Shown: positions 54,830-63,920 of the stretch, in pieces
How the letters are laid out: the number at the start of each line of letters is the position of its first letter
Position numbering within the stretch: position 1 is the first letter of the stretch
Notes under the pieces: generated by a model
What the model saw: the letters and a program-made list of their open reading frames with translations, nothing else
Told to the model about the DNA's origin: nothing
Databases searched by the model: none
NCBI RefSeq assembly: GCF_900343155.1
Contig: NZ_OUNG01000004.1
Location: 62,001-126,000, forward strand
DNA length: 64,000 bases
DNA from: Lactimicrobium massiliense
Lineage (GTDB): Bacteria > Bacillota_I > Bacilli_A > Erysipelotrichales > Erysipelotrichaceae
Direction of reading: 5' to 3'
Translations under genes and position numbers: made by a program

Positions 54830-55644
54830 TAGTCGTTACCTCCCTGGGCACCTGCCCCAGCAGCCGGTGCAGCAGCCTTGGCATCTCTGCCAGCAGCCGG
54901 ACGGCGGTTATTGAAACGGCGGTTGTTATTGTTTCTTCTGCCGTTTCTGCGGTCTCTCGGGTTGCGGGCCGGAGCTTCCGGTTCCTTGACCATCTCTCCC
55001 GGCAGAACCTCACCACGGCAGATCCAGACCTTAACGCCCAGCTTGCCATACGTTGTGTGAGCTTCCTCGCAGGCATAGTCAATATCAGAACGCAGTGTAT
55101 GCAGCGGAACAACACCCTTTGCATAGCCTTCCTGACGGGCAATTTCAGCACCGCCCAGTCTGCCCTTGCAAAGTGTCTTGATTCCCTTGGCGCCAGCTCT
55201 CATTGTGGACTGGATTGCCTTCTTCTGTGTAATACGGAAGGACTGTCTGTTCTCCAGCTGCTCGCAGATCTTGCGGGCAACCAGGCGTGCATCCAGATCC
55301 GGGTTGGCAACTGCAACAACATCAATCTTCAGTGTCTTATCGCCAACAATCTTCTTCAGACCAGCCTTGGTCTTTTCCATCTTCTCAGCCTTGCCGTCCT
55401 CGCTCTTGCCAACGATGGCACCCGGACGAGCACAACGGATGATCACACGGACATTCTTCTTGCCTGTGCGCTCAATCTCAATGTGCGAAATATAGGCATC
55501 TTTCAGATTCTTCTCAAGATAATTACGAATCTTGACATCTTCGTTCAGAAGATCGCCGTACTCTGCTTTATCGGCATACCATCTGGACTCCCAGTCACGA
55601 ATGACGCCGACACGCAGGCCGATCGGGTTTACTTTCTGTCCCAT
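54829..55644 (-). CDS. rpsC: Ribosomal protein S3 with Arg/Asn/Ala-rich C-terminal tail
   Basis: A 271-aa small-subunit protein with KH domain ([14 protein letters not shown] loop) in the usual first 215 residues. A tail of about 45 residues ([18 protein letters not shown]..., then Ala/Gly-rich) follows; most S3 proteins end near 215-235 aa. The tail echoes the N-terminal extension of S5, and the two proteins are neighbours at the mRNA entry channel in known ribosomes. Confidence 0.97.
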   Translation of the reverse strand: MGQKVNPIGLRVGVIRDWESRWYADKAEYGDLLNEDVKIRNYLEKNLKDAYISHIEIERTGKKNVRVIIRCARPGAIVGKSEDGKAEKMEKTKAGLKKIVGDKTLKIDVVAVANPDLDARLVARKICEQLENRQSFRITQKKAIQSTMRAGAKGIKTLCKGRLGGAEIARQEGYAKGVVPLHTLRSDIDYACEEAHTTYGKLGVKVWICRGEVLPGEMVKEPEAPARNPRDRRNGRRNNNNRRFNNRRPAAGRDAKAAAPAAGAGAQGGND

Positions 55645-55662
55645 ACTCTTGATCTTCCTCCC

Positions 55663-55998
55663 TTATCTCTCATCCGAAACCACAACTGTGATGTGGCTCG
55701 TTCTCTTCAGAATCTGTGCGGCATTGCCCTTGGCACGCGGCATGAATCTCTTCATGACGATACCTTCATCCGCATAGCACTGCTTGACATACAGCGCATC
55801 AGCGTTCAGCTGATGATTGTGTGTTGCATTGGCAGCAGCACTCTTGACTACCTTGTATACCTCATGAGCCGCATTGTTCGGTGTGAACTGCAGAATGGCG
55901 AGGGCTTCCTCAACACTCTTGCCGCGGATCATATCCAGAGCCAGTCTGGCCTTGCGCGGAGTGACGCGAACTGTCTTAGCTGTTGATCTTACATCCAT
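55663..55998 (-). CDS. rplV: Ribosomal protein L22
   Basis: A 111-aa exit-tunnel protein ([40 protein letters not shown]). Standard position. Confidence 0.98.
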   Translation of the reverse strand: MDVRSTAKTVRVTPRKARLALDMIRGKSVEEALAILQFTPNNAAHEVYKVVKSAAANATHNHQLNADALYVKQCYADEGIVMKRFMPRAKGNAAQILKRTSHITVVVSDER

Positions 55999-56013
55999 GT
56001 CCGATATCCTCCC

Positions 56014-56283
56014 TTACGCAGCCTTGTCGGAACCATGTCCGCCAAACTTTCTGGTCGGAACAAACTCACCGAGCTTATGGCCGACCATATCTTCTGTCAC
56101 ATAGACCGGAACATGTTCCTTGCCGTTATAAACAGCGAATGTATGTTCCACGAAACTCGGGAAAATCGTTGAACGGCGGGACCATGTCTTAATGACTTCA
56201 TGCTTGTTGGCCTTGTTCTGTTCCTCGACCTTCTTCAGAAGGTAAGCATCACAGAAAGGACCCTTTTTAATGCTTCTTGACAT
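56014..56283 (-). CDS. rpsS: Ribosomal protein S19
   Basis: An 89-aa small-subunit head protein ([20 protein letters not shown] start; [16 protein letters not shown] end). Confidence 0.98.
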   Translation of the reverse strand: MSRSIKKGPFCDAYLLKKVEEQNKANKHEVIKTWSRRSTIFPSFVEHTFAVYNGKEHVPVYVTEDMVGHKLGEFVPTRKFGGHGSDKAA

Positions 56284-56302
56284 CTCTTATTCTCCTTTCA
56301 GC

Positions 56303-57139
56303 TTATTTCCCATTGCGTCTTCTGACGATCAAGGCATTGCTCTTCTTCTTCGGCTGACGTGTCTTCACGCCCATAGCCTTCTTGCCCCAAGGTGTCATCG
56401 GGGACTTACGGCCAACCGGAGCCTTACCTTCACCACCACCATGCGGGTGATCAACCGGGTTCATGGCAGAACCACGAACGGTAGGACGAATACCTCTCCA
56501 TCTGTTGCGGCCGGCCTTGCCAAGATTGACCAGGTTCCAGTCGCCATTGCCAACAGTACCAATGGTAGCGCGGCAGTTGGAATGAACCTTTCTGACCTCG
56601 CCAGACATCAGACGCAGCGTGCAGAAGCTTCCTTCAAAGCCCAGAATCTGAGCATAGGAACCTGCAGCTCTTGCCATCTGACCACCCTTGCCGGCAACCA
56701 GCTCAACGTTATGAACAATGGTACCTTCAGGGATGTTCTTCAGCTCCAGGGCATTGCCCGGCTTGATATCCACAGCCGGACCGGACACAACTGTATCACC
56801 GACATTCAGCTCAGCCGGGCACAGGATGTATCTCTTCTCACCATCTGCATAATGCAGCAGAGCGATATTAGCTGTACGGTTCGGATCGTACTCAATGCCG
56901 GCAACCTTAGCCGGAACATTGTCCTTGTTTCTTCTGAAATCAATAACTCTGTACTTCTGCTTCACACCACCGCCCTGATGACGTGTTGTGATGCGGCCAT
57001 TGTTGTTTCTGCCTCCCTTGGAGTGCTTCGGCGCCAACAGACTCTTTTCTGGCTCGTGCTTTGTGATTCTGCCACGATTGTCCAGCGAAGACATATTTCT
57101 GCGGCCGTTGCTGGTAGGCTTGTATTTAATAATTGCCAT
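56303..57139 (-). CDS. rplB: Ribosomal protein L2
   Basis: A 278-aa protein essential for the peptidyl-transferase region ([36 protein letters not shown] with the conserved histidine). Normal length. Confidence 0.98.
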   Translation of the reverse strand: MAIIKYKPTSNGRRNMSSLDNRGRITKHEPEKSLLAPKHSKGGRNNNGRITTRHQGGGVKQKYRVIDFRRNKDNVPAKVAGIEYDPNRTANIALLHYADGEKRYILCPAELNVGDTVVSGPAVDIKPGNALELKNIPEGTIVHNVELVAGKGGQMARAAGSYAQILGFEGSFCTLRLMSGEVRKVHSNCRATIGTVGNGDWNLVNLGKAGRNRWRGIRPTVRGSAMNPVDHPHGGGEGKAPVGRKSPMTPWGKKAMGVKTRQPKKKSNALIVRRRNGK

Positions 57140-57200
57140 TTTCTTCTTTCCTTTCGCAGTTTATCCGGAGATAGCGTGTTCCTCCGATAGTTTGATATCC

Positions 57201-57491
57201 TCAGTCCTCGGAATGATAGATATCGATTGTCTGTCCCTCAGGCAGCTTGACCATTGCCTTCTTGACAGCTCTGACCTTGCCGGAATAACGGCCAACTCTT
57301 CTGACCTTCGGCTTGGTGTTGACAATGTTTACCGCAACCGGCTTGATGTGGTAGATCTCCTGAACAGCCTGAGCTACCGCAGACTTGTTGGTGTCGCGGG
57401 CAACCTCGAACTCAATCCAGTTGCCATTGGCCTGCATCTTTGTTGCCTTCTCGGTAACGATCGGTCTGACGATAATATCACGTGCGCTCAT
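57201..57491 (-). CDS. rplW: Ribosomal protein L23
   Basis: A 96-aa exit-tunnel protein that docks trigger factor and SRP (IIVRPIVTEKATKM start; NTKPKVRRVGRYSGKVRAVK). It overlaps rplD by 4 bp. Confidence 0.98.
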   Translation of the reverse strand: MSARDIIVRPIVTEKATKMQANGNWIEFEVARDTNKSAVAQAVQEIYHIKPVAVNIVNTKPKVRRVGRYSGKVRAVKKAMVKLPEGQTIDIYHSED

Positions 57492-58120
57492 TCTGCGAAT
57501 ACCTCCCCTGCCTTGGCAGCAGCAGCTTCCGTAAACACAACACGGTCCGCATTGGCAATGTCATAGACATTCAGCATCGGTACGGTAACCAGTGTTGCAT
57601 TCGGAATATTTCTCATTGAGACATATGCATTGTCGAAGTCCTCAGCAGCGTCTGCAACAAACAGTGTCTTTCTGTCGAACTTGAATGCATTCATCAGTGC
57701 CACAGCCTTCTTTGTCTTGATCTCATCAAAGTTGAGATTCTCAACAACAGTCAGGCTGTTGTCAGCCAGCTTCTCACTCAGAGCAGAGCGGTAAGCCAGT
57801 CTTCTCACCTTGCGGTTCATCTTGAGATTGTACTTTCTCGGATGAGGTCCGAAGGCAATTGCACCATGTCTCCACTGGGTAGCACGTGTGGAACCCTGAC
57901 GGGCACGGCCTGTACCCTTCTGCTTGAACGGCTTCTTGCCAGTTCCGGAGACAAATGCTCTTGTCAGTGTGGAATGTGTGCCCTGTCTGCAACCTGCAAG
58001 GTAGACAAGGACAGCGTCATAGATGGCCTGCTGATTCGGCTCAATGCCGAACACAGCATCATTCAGTTCAACCTGCTTTACAACTGCAGCTTCCTGATTG
58101 TATACGTCAATCTGTGCCAT
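57488..58120 (-). CDS. rplD: Ribosomal protein L4
   Basis: A 210-aa protein (RKPFKQKGTGRARQGS-type loop seen as GKKPFKQKGTGRARQGSTRA). In E. coli L4 represses its own operon through the S10 leader; whether that applies here is unknown. Confidence 0.98.
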   Translation of the reverse strand: MAQIDVYNQEAAVVKQVELNDAVFGIEPNQQAIYDAVLVYLAGCRQGTHSTLTRAFVSGTGKKPFKQKGTGRARQGSTRATQWRHGAIAFGPHPRKYNLKMNRKVRRLAYRSALSEKLADNSLTVVENLNFDEIKTKKAVALMNAFKFDRKTLFVADAAEDFDNAYVSMRNIPNATLVTVPMLNVYDIANADRVVFTEAAAAKAGEVFAE

Positions 58121-58132
58121 TGTTGTTCCTCC

Positions 58133-58936
58133 TTACTTCTTTCCCTTGCGGGCAGCGCTTGCAGCAGCCTTCTTGGCAGCCTCAGCAGCTTCGATGGCCT
58201 TCTCTTCCTCAGCCAGCTCCGCGTTGATCGTGTTCTCAACCTTGTTGAGCTCTTCCTCAACAGAACCGCCCTCATAAGAGATCAGCTCAGGAACCTTGAC
58301 TTCCTTAACCGGCTTGACAGTTGTGTGGATCAGTACCAGACCATGCTTCGGTCCTGGTACATTGCCCTTGACGAGGATATAGCCCTCATCTGCATCAGCC
58401 TTGATCACAGTCAGGTTCTGATTGGTTGTTGTGTAGCAGCCCTCATGGCCAGGCATCACAGTGCCCTTGTTGACAACACCGTTGTTACGGCCGTTTGTAG
58501 CAAGAGAACCAATGTGTCTGTGATGGCCGGAACCATGGCTCATCGGTCCTCTGGACGCATTGTTTCTCACAATTGTGCCCATGAAGCCGTGTCCCTTGGA
58601 AACACCCTGGACATCAACCACATCACCAGTCTTGAACAGATCTGCCTTTACTTCAGCACCAACCTCAAGGTTCATCATTTCATCAGCTCTTACTTCTCTG
58701 ATGTAATGCTTCGGCGCTGTATTGGCCTTCTTGGCATGTCCGATTGCCGGCTTGTTGGAACGATGCTCTTTCACATCCTCATAGCCAAGCTGAACAGCCT
58801 CATAGCCGTCATTTTCCTTTGTCTTCTTCTGCAGTACAACATTCGGCTTCACATCGATGACAGTCACAGGAATCAGTGTTCCATCGATGGTGAAGACCTG
58901 AGTCATACCCAGCTTTCTTCCTAAGATACCCTTCAT
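58133..58936 (-). CDS. rplC: Ribosomal protein L3 with Lys/Ala-rich C-terminal tail
   Basis: A 267-aa protein; the family core is about 210 aa (MKGILGRKLGMTQVFTIDGT start; SHGSGHHRHIGSLA loop). The last 50 residues form an acidic-then-basic helical extension (NAELAEEEKAIEAAEAAKKA) that usual L3 proteins lack. Confidence 0.97.
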   Translation of the reverse strand: MKGILGRKLGMTQVFTIDGTLIPVTVIDVKPNVVLQKKTKENDGYEAVQLGYEDVKEHRSNKPAIGHAKKANTAPKHYIREVRADEMMNLEVGAEVKADLFKTGDVVDVQGVSKGHGFMGTIVRNNASRGPMSHGSGHHRHIGSLATNGRNNGVVNKGTVMPGHEGCYTTTNQNLTVIKADADEGYILVKGNVPGPKHGLVLIHTTVKPVKEVKVPELISYEGGSVEEELNKVENTINAELAEEEKAIEAAEAAKKAAASAARKGKK

Positions 58937-58958
58937 GTTCTATACCTGGTTCCTTTCT

Positions 58959-59270
58959 TTAAAGCTTGATTTCAATATCCACACCAGACGGCAGATCCAG
59001 TCTGCTCAGCGCATCAATCGTTTCAGCACTCGGGCCAATAATCTCAATCAGTCTCTTGTGTGTACGGATTTCAAACTGCTCACGGGAATCCTTGTCCTTG
59101 TGAACAGAGCGCAGGACCGTAACGACCTCACGCTCCGTCGGCAGCGGAACAGGTCCGACGATCTTCTTAGCGCCGTGTCCGTTGGCAGTTGTCACGATCT
59201 TCTCGGCAGCCGCATCCAGACTTCTGTTCTCGTAAGCCTTCAGACGAATTCTTACAGAATTTTTTGCCAT
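58959..59270 (-). CDS. rpsJ: Ribosomal protein S10
   Basis: A 103-aa protein ([20 protein letters not shown] start; SGVDIEIKL end), first gene of the cluster. ATG 59270 follows AAGGAGG; the longer frame to 59375 reads into the leader and lacks family character. Confidence 0.98.
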   Translation of the reverse strand: MAKNSVRIRLKAYENRSLDAAAEKIVTTANGHGAKKIVGPVPLPTEREVVTVLRSVHKDKDSREQFEIRTHKRLIEIIGPSAETIDALSRLDLPSGVDIEIKL

Positions 59271-59389
59271 GAATTTTTCCTCCTTGTATTCACTCCCGTT
59301 TACGGGATCGCTCCATGAGAGTTCCCCGGTTGTCACACCGTGTCCACGGACATTGGCGTGCCGGCAATCTCCCATATCTACGCGAGTGC
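59271..59389 (-). other. S10 operon leader
   Basis: A leader of about 119 nt with a perfect short hairpin TCCCGTAAACGGGA just before the rpsJ ribosome-binding site, and other possible stems. It could be a regulatory target of a ribosomal protein, but no known leader motif was recognised. Confidence 0.4.
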
Positions 59390-59395
59390 CATGCT

Positions 59396-59424
59396 ATAGT
59401 ATCACCTCATCAGCCCCAAGACAA
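59396..59424 (-). promoter_or_regulatory. S10 operon promoter
   Basis: On the minus strand -35 TTGTCT (59419-59424), a 17-base spacer and -10 TACTAT (59396-59401) direct the ribosomal cluster. Confidence 0.65.
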
Positions 59425-59556
59425 GCCTTTTTCTCAGGTTTTTTGCAAAATTACGCAAAAAGAAAAAGCCGGAAAAAACAGGCCTGGAATCGATGCCGGA
59501 TTGACACCGCCGCCTGAATTTTCATGGCTTACATCACTTTGCTTATATAAATAAGG

Positions 59557-59820
59557 TTAACGCGCAAACCGCACCTGCACATGCGGATTCACCTGGGCTG
59601 CCCTGCCAATCGCCAGCAGCACCCGATATGCATACCGCTCTGCACAGATCTTGTCTGTATTCACCGGTGTCAGAATGAAGCACACATCCTGTCCCCATTC
59701 ATTCAGCACACTCTCAAAACGAGCCAATGTGCCACACACAGTATCAAACCATGTCTGCACACTGGCAATCAGTGCTTTCTGATCCCGTATATCATCTGCA
59801 CGCAGCACAATCTTCTGCAT
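59557..59820 (-). CDS. Small protein downstream of the EAL gene, unknown
   Basis: An 87-aa protein (MQKIVLRADDIRDQKALIAS start) with no membrane segment and no recognised family. It starts 5 bp after the EAL gene stop, with AGTAGG before the ATG, so it shares that transcript. It may be a cytosolic partner of the EAL protein; no function can be assigned. Confidence 0.6.
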   Translation of the reverse strand: MQKIVLRADDIRDQKALIASVQTWFDTVCGTLARFESVLNEWGQDVCFILTPVNTDKICAERYAYRVLLAIGRAAQVNPHVQVRFAR

Positions 59821-59825
59821 AATTC

Positions 59826-61523
59826 CTACTTTTCTTCCAGCAGGGCAGCAAATGAGGCTGCCTCCATCGGCCTGTAGAACAGGAATCCCTGCGCATACTG
59901 GCAGCCGATCTGCTGCAGAAAGCGCAGATCATCTTCCTTTTCCACCCCTTCTGCCAGACTTCTGATGCCAAGCTTGCCGGCAATGGATGTCATCGCTGCC
60001 AGGATATAACTGTTGCCGCAGCGGCCGCTGTTGCGGTTCATCAGCAGCTTCTGATCAAACTTGATCAGATCAAACGGAAATTCATCCATCACATTCAGCG
60101 ATGAATACCCGGAGCCAAAATCATCCATCCACAACGCATAGCCACGCCTGTGAATCTCTTCAATCTGAGCCCGCATCCGATCCGGTGCATCTGAAATATC
60201 CTGCTCCGTAATCTCAATCATGATGCTGTCAGGCGTCAGATGGCTGGCGGTCACGATTCCATCGATTCTGGCGGCCAGATCCGGCATATCAAAATCCTGA
60301 CGCGAGAAGTTCACGGACACCGGCACAATTTTCTGCTGCTTTGCTCTGCACTCCTGCAGCATCCTGCACACCTGCTGCAGAATATACAGATCAAGCCTGT
60401 AAAGCAGATGGAACCTGCGCAGCACCGGAATAAACGTTCCCGGCTGCAGCACGCCTAAAGAAGGATCTTTCCATCTGGCAAGGGATTCACAGAACACAAT
60501 CTGTCCTGTTCTGCCATCTACAATCGGCTGAAAATACGGCTGTATCCAGTGCTGCTCCAAAGCCTCCTGAAACCCCGTGAGCAGCTGATGGGACATCATG
60601 CTGCGCTTTTCTGTCTCCGGCGTATAAAGACGCCACATCACATTCAGATTGGCGCCAATCTCTTTCAAGCCAGAATGCGCATTGTCAAGTGCTTCCACAA
60701 TCTGCATATGCTGGTCTGCCTGACAGATCCCTGCCCGCAGACCCAATACAGGCTCTGATACCGATGCTCTGACTTCTTCGTTGATCTTCTGCATCAGTAC
60801 ATCGATCTTTGCCCTGTCAAAAGGTGAAACCACCAGAAAATGATCATCCGATCCCCGGCAGACAAGACCATCCGTAAATGAATTGCGCAGCGCATGTGCT
60901 GCCGCTGTCAGCAGCCTGTCACCTTCCTGCAGTCCATAGCGGCTGTTAAAGGCATGCATGCCGCTGACATCAAAATACCAGGCGGCGGCACTGCCCGCTT
61001 CCAGCAGACACTGATTGATCTTCTGATTGCCGAATACCCGCATGAAATTTGCATTGGGCAGCTCTGTCAGAATATCCGTATAGAAATAATCCTTCTGCAG
61101 CTGCTGGTACTCCCTGATCAAGCTGTAATTGACCGATACTGCCTCATCCACACTGTTATAGACAAGCATGGCAAGCTCCTGCCCATCCGGCATCTTCTGC
61201 CAGCCACCAATGGTATGCACATACCGGTAATTCTCATCCGAGGCCCAGGTTTTCAGGCGATACACCACATTGTACTCACACAGATGACGTGCAAAATCCC
61301 TGCCGATCTTTTCCATCCGGCCGGCATCCTCAGGATGAACAAGCGAAAACATGCTCTCATCCAGCAGCCTAACCAGATCCTCACGTTTCCGCTGGCAGAA
61401 CGCGCACATACCATCCGAAACACATACACATACCGTCCTGCCATGCTCATCTGTTGCATACAGGGCCATGGCAATGGGCATCCTCTCATAAATCTCTCTT
61501 TGTTCTTTGCTCAGATTGTGCAT
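59826..61523 (-). CDS. PAS / degenerate GGDEF / EAL domain protein
   Basis: A 565-aa protein. An N-terminal PAS-like sensor (about 10-130) is followed by a GGDEF domain whose active-site motif reads RGSDDHF, so cyclase activity is unlikely. The C-terminal EAL domain keeps ESLAR, NFSR, EITEQD, DDFGSGYSS, KFD and EGVE, so c-di-GMP phosphodiesterase activity is plausible. No membrane helix is seen. ATG 61523 is preferred because AAGGGG is 6 bases away. Before the insertion of the neighbouring element it followed a pilus gene by 24 bp. Confidence 0.88.
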   Translation of the reverse strand: MHNLSKEQREIYERMPIAMALYATDEHGRTVCVCVSDGMCAFCQRKREDLVRLLDESMFSLVHPEDAGRMEKIGRDFARHLCEYNVVYRLKTWASDENYRYVHTIGGWQKMPDGQELAMLVYNSVDEAVSVNYSLIREYQQLQKDYFYTDILTELPNANFMRVFGNQKINQCLLEAGSAAAWYFDVSGMHAFNSRYGLQEGDRLLTAAAHALRNSFTDGLVCRGSDDHFLVVSPFDRAKIDVLMQKINEEVRASVSEPVLGLRAGICQADQHMQIVEALDNAHSGLKEIGANLNVMWRLYTPETEKRSMMSHQLLTGFQEALEQHWIQPYFQPIVDGRTGQIVFCESLARWKDPSLGVLQPGTFIPVLRRFHLLYRLDLYILQQVCRMLQECRAKQQKIVPVSVNFSRQDFDMPDLAARIDGIVTASHLTPDSIMIEITEQDISDAPDRMRAQIEEIHRRGYALWMDDFGSGYSSLNVMDEFPFDLIKFDQKLLMNRNSGRCGNSYILAAMTSIAGKLGIRSLAEGVEKEDDLRFLQQIGCQYAQGFLFYRPMEAASFAALLEEK

Positions 61524-61547
61524 TTGCATCCCCTTGTCCTTCAGACA

Positions 61548-61580
61548 TCAGTTGTAGGTGGCATCCCCCTTAAATACCGT
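61548..61580 (-). pseudogene. Orphaned 3' end of the PilO-like gene
   Basis: Downstream of the insertion sequence the minus strand reads TATTTAAGGGGGATGCC and onward to a TGA at 61548-61550. Joined at the 5-bp duplication to the PilO-like gene, it would encode a native C terminus VFKGDATYN. It is now cut off from the gene. Confidence 0.75.
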
Positions 61581-63315
61581 GAGCGTTGTCGAAAACTCTT
61601 AGGAGTACAGGCAACGCTCTTTTCTCTGTGCTCCTCATTTCATAATCCCCCCACTTTTTCGCTGTCAACTCTTGACAAAATTTCAAGCGTGCCCTGCTCG
61701 CTTCGCTCGCTTTTCTTGAAAAGGTGGGAGGTGAGTGAAATGCTCAAACATATCTCTTCGTCCCTGGAATATCGTGCTTTCCTTAGGGATGAAAAAGATC
61801 ATCTTGGTTATGCTCAGCTTAAACGACTGGATACTTCTAAGTTCCATTCTGCTTTGCATAAGCTTCGGAAGCTGGACGTCGATCTTGCCGTAGATGTTCT
61901 GTTTCCTCTCTACTCTGTTACCGGCCGTCCGGCTCATGACCCCGCTGTGCTCATCCGGTCCTTCATTCTCATGCAGCACCTCGGGTATTTGTCCATTCAT
62001 AACTGGTGTGCAGATCTGTCTTCTGATTCTCTGCTTCAATGGCTGATTGGCTCTTTCTCTCCGCCTGGTCCTGCTTCTCATTACGACTTTATCAATCGTT
62101 TAACGCACTCAGATCCACATCTCTCTGATCTGCTGCAGCAGGGTTACTATACGAAGCCTTCTCAAAAGAAACCCAAGAACCATGACAAGCTGATTAACTA
62201 TTCACATTCCGAAACCTTATTTCTCGCTGACAAATATAAAAACGGCGCCGAATGGGATCGGGATCGGATGATCTACACACTTCAGTCTCTCTTCAATGCA
62301 CTGGCTGTGATTCCTTCTTCCGACATGGGATTCATTGAGTCGAATAATCTCATCTTGTCCGGAGATGGTTCTTCGCTTCACATCCACGCCTCTCCATTTG
62401 GCCACAAAGTCAAATTGGATAAGGATGGAAATCCTCTCGTCCGCTATTCTGCACCTGACGCTGACATCGGATGGGACAGTGATCTTGAGTCCTACTATCT
62501 CGGCTACACTCTTTACAACATCTCGCACCACAATCCCCATAGATCAGTAGACTTGCCTATCTATATCGATCTTGAGAAAGCCTCACGGCACGATGCTTTG
62601 ACCACCATATCTGCCTCAGCACGTCTGTTTGACATGAATCCCGATATCCACCCGCGATACATGTGCTTTGACGCAGCTTCTGACAGTCTTGCCATCTTTC
62701 AGTTCTTCCGTCACAAGAATATTATTCCAATCATCGACCGCAATCAACGGTCTGCTGGGGACAATCCCTTTGATAAGTTCAAGCTGAATGAGAATGGCGT
62801 GCCTGTTTGTCCGAATGGAACACCGATGTATGACTATGGCTACGACATTCAGAGAAAGCGCAGAAAATTCCGCTGCCCACTCAGGATGAATAAGATTTCC
62901 TCCTGTCCATTTGCGAATGAGTGCAGTTCTTCCGCTTATGGAAGAACGATATACGTCAATGACGGTGATGACATCCGGCTCTTCGGACCTGTTCCATACA
63001 GGTCTGAAAAGTGGAAAGAGATTTACCGGAACAGAACTTCGACAGAAAGAATGAACACCAGAATCCTGAACGACTATCATCTTCACCAGATGAAAATCCG
63101 TAATGGATCCAAGCATGCTTTCTTCGCAATCTTTGCCGGCATCAATATCCATCTTGATGCCTGGATAAAGGATGAGCTGTAAGCATTGAAGATTCAGTTT
63201 TGAAAGAACGAGTTCCAAAGTTGTTTTTATTGCGCCTTGGCCGCAATTTTTTATATCTCCGGCTTCTCAGCCGTCAGATACCTATCAGTTGCCTTCCGGG
63301 TTTTCGACACTACTC
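61581..63315 (+). mobile_element. IS1182-like insertion sequence with ACCGT target duplication
   Basis: An element of 1735 bp. Inverted ends GAGCGTTGTCGAAAACTC (61581-61598) and the complement of GAGTAGTGTCGAAAACCC (63298-63315) match at 14 of 18 positions. Direct 5-bp repeats ACCGT flank it at 61576-61580 and 63316-63320. It inserted within the last codons of the PilO-like gene and carries one transposase gene oriented opposite to its host operon. Confidence 0.88.
61740..63182 (+). CDS. Transposase, IS1182-like DDE family
   Basis: A 480-aa transposase. The first 110 residues are helical with DNA-binding character. The DDE core shows LSGDGSSLHI, CFDAASDSLA and RTSTERMNTRI (third acidic residue). 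A Cys-rich loop (RCPLRMNKISSCPFANEC) is typical of the IS1182 group. An AGGTGAG site precedes ATG 61740. The open frame runs back to 60894, but that part is antisense to the EAL gene and is not coding. It appears intact. Confidence 0.82.
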   Translation: MLKHISSSLEYRAFLRDEKDHLGYAQLKRLDTSKFHSALHKLRKLDVDLAVDVLFPLYSVTGRPAHDPAVLIRSFILMQHLGYLSIHNWCADLSSDSLLQWLIGSFSPPGPASHYDFINRLTHSDPHLSDLLQQGYYTKPSQKKPKNHDKLINYSHSETLFLADKYKNGAEWDRDRMIYTLQSLFNALAVIPSSDMGFIESNNLILSGDGSSLHIHASPFGHKVKLDKDGNPLVRYSAPDADIGWDSDLESYYLGYTLYNISHHNPHRSVDLPIYIDLEKASRHDALTTISASARLFDMNPDIHPRYMCFDAASDSLAIFQFFRHKNIIPIIDRNQRSAGDNPFDKFKLNENGVPVCPNGTPMYDYGYDIQRKRRKFRCPLRMNKISSCPFANECSSSAYGRTIYVNDGDDIRLFGPVPYRSEKWKEIYRNRTSTERMNTRILNDYHLHQMKIRNGSKHAFFAIFAGINIHLDAWIKDEL

Positions 63316-63920
63316 ACCGTTCCATTATCACTGTCTGTATCCGTCTGCTGCTGCACCAGACCAGAAGTACTGGCTGCACCATCTGTTGTCTCAAAGAACG
63401 TCACATTCAGACTGACAGCCACATCCTTGCTGGAGGCCAGATCCTCATCACCGCTGCCTGACATTGACACATCAGCCAGCAGACAGCGATATCTGCACCG
63501 GGCAATGGCATCTACCAGACTGCGGGCATCCCCATAGCTGCCCGTATGAAAACTGATCGCTGCCTGACGGCGCACAATGTTGTCCGTCAGAGTCGGCTCA
63601 CTCCAGGTAATGGACACCTGAGAAGCCTTATCCGAAAGAATGCTGCCAAGTTCAGAAACTTCATTAGCAAGATTGTTATACACAGCTACGGTGCCAACAG
63701 ATACCGATGCATTGCTGTCAAGATAGTTCTGCATCTGTTTCTGCCTGGCCGCCTGGCTCTGCAGAACGGTCAGCTGCGTCTGCAGCTCGCTTGTATCATA
63801 TTGTTTCGCAGCACTCTGGAAACCTTTGAAAGCAACTTCATAATAGAAGATGCCCAGAGCAATCACCAGGCAGATCAATAACAGAATCTTCTCACGCAAA
63901 GAGAACTTATAGGAAAACAT
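63285..63920 (-). CDS. PilO-like type IV pilus assembly protein, C terminus replaced by IS
   Basis: A 211-aa bitopic membrane protein. A cytosolic start (MFSYKFSLREK), one membrane helix (about 12-30), a coiled-coil (35-70) and a periplasmic-type alpha/beta domain correspond to PilO/GspM. The start shares a base with the stop of the preceding gene (TAATG). The last residues (SSVENPEGN) are encoded by the inserted element, which supplies a new stop at 63285; the native end was probably FKGDATYN. The Ser/Thr/Gln-rich tail near the junction suggests limited effect on function. Confidence 0.72.
   Translation of the reverse strand: MFSYKFSLREKILLLICLVIALGIFYYEVAFKGFQSAAKQYDTSELQTQLTVLQSQAARQKQMQNYLDSNASVSVGTVAVYNNLANEVSELGSILSDKASQVSITWSEPTLTDNIVRRQAAISFHTGSYGDARSLVDAIARCRYRCLLADVSMSGSGDEDLASSKDVAVSLNVTFFETTDGAASTSGLVQQQTDTDSDNGTVSSVENPEGN

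Noticed and set aside
59271..59389. Riboswitch in the S10 leader
   Set aside because: Only short hairpins are seen and no known riboswitch core. Ribosomal-protein control is possible but cannot be shown.
60894..61739. Long in-frame extension of the transposase (282 codons)
   Set aside because: It is antisense to the EAL gene, crosses the insertion's left boundary and lacks transposase family character. A good ATG with a ribosome-binding site is at 61740.
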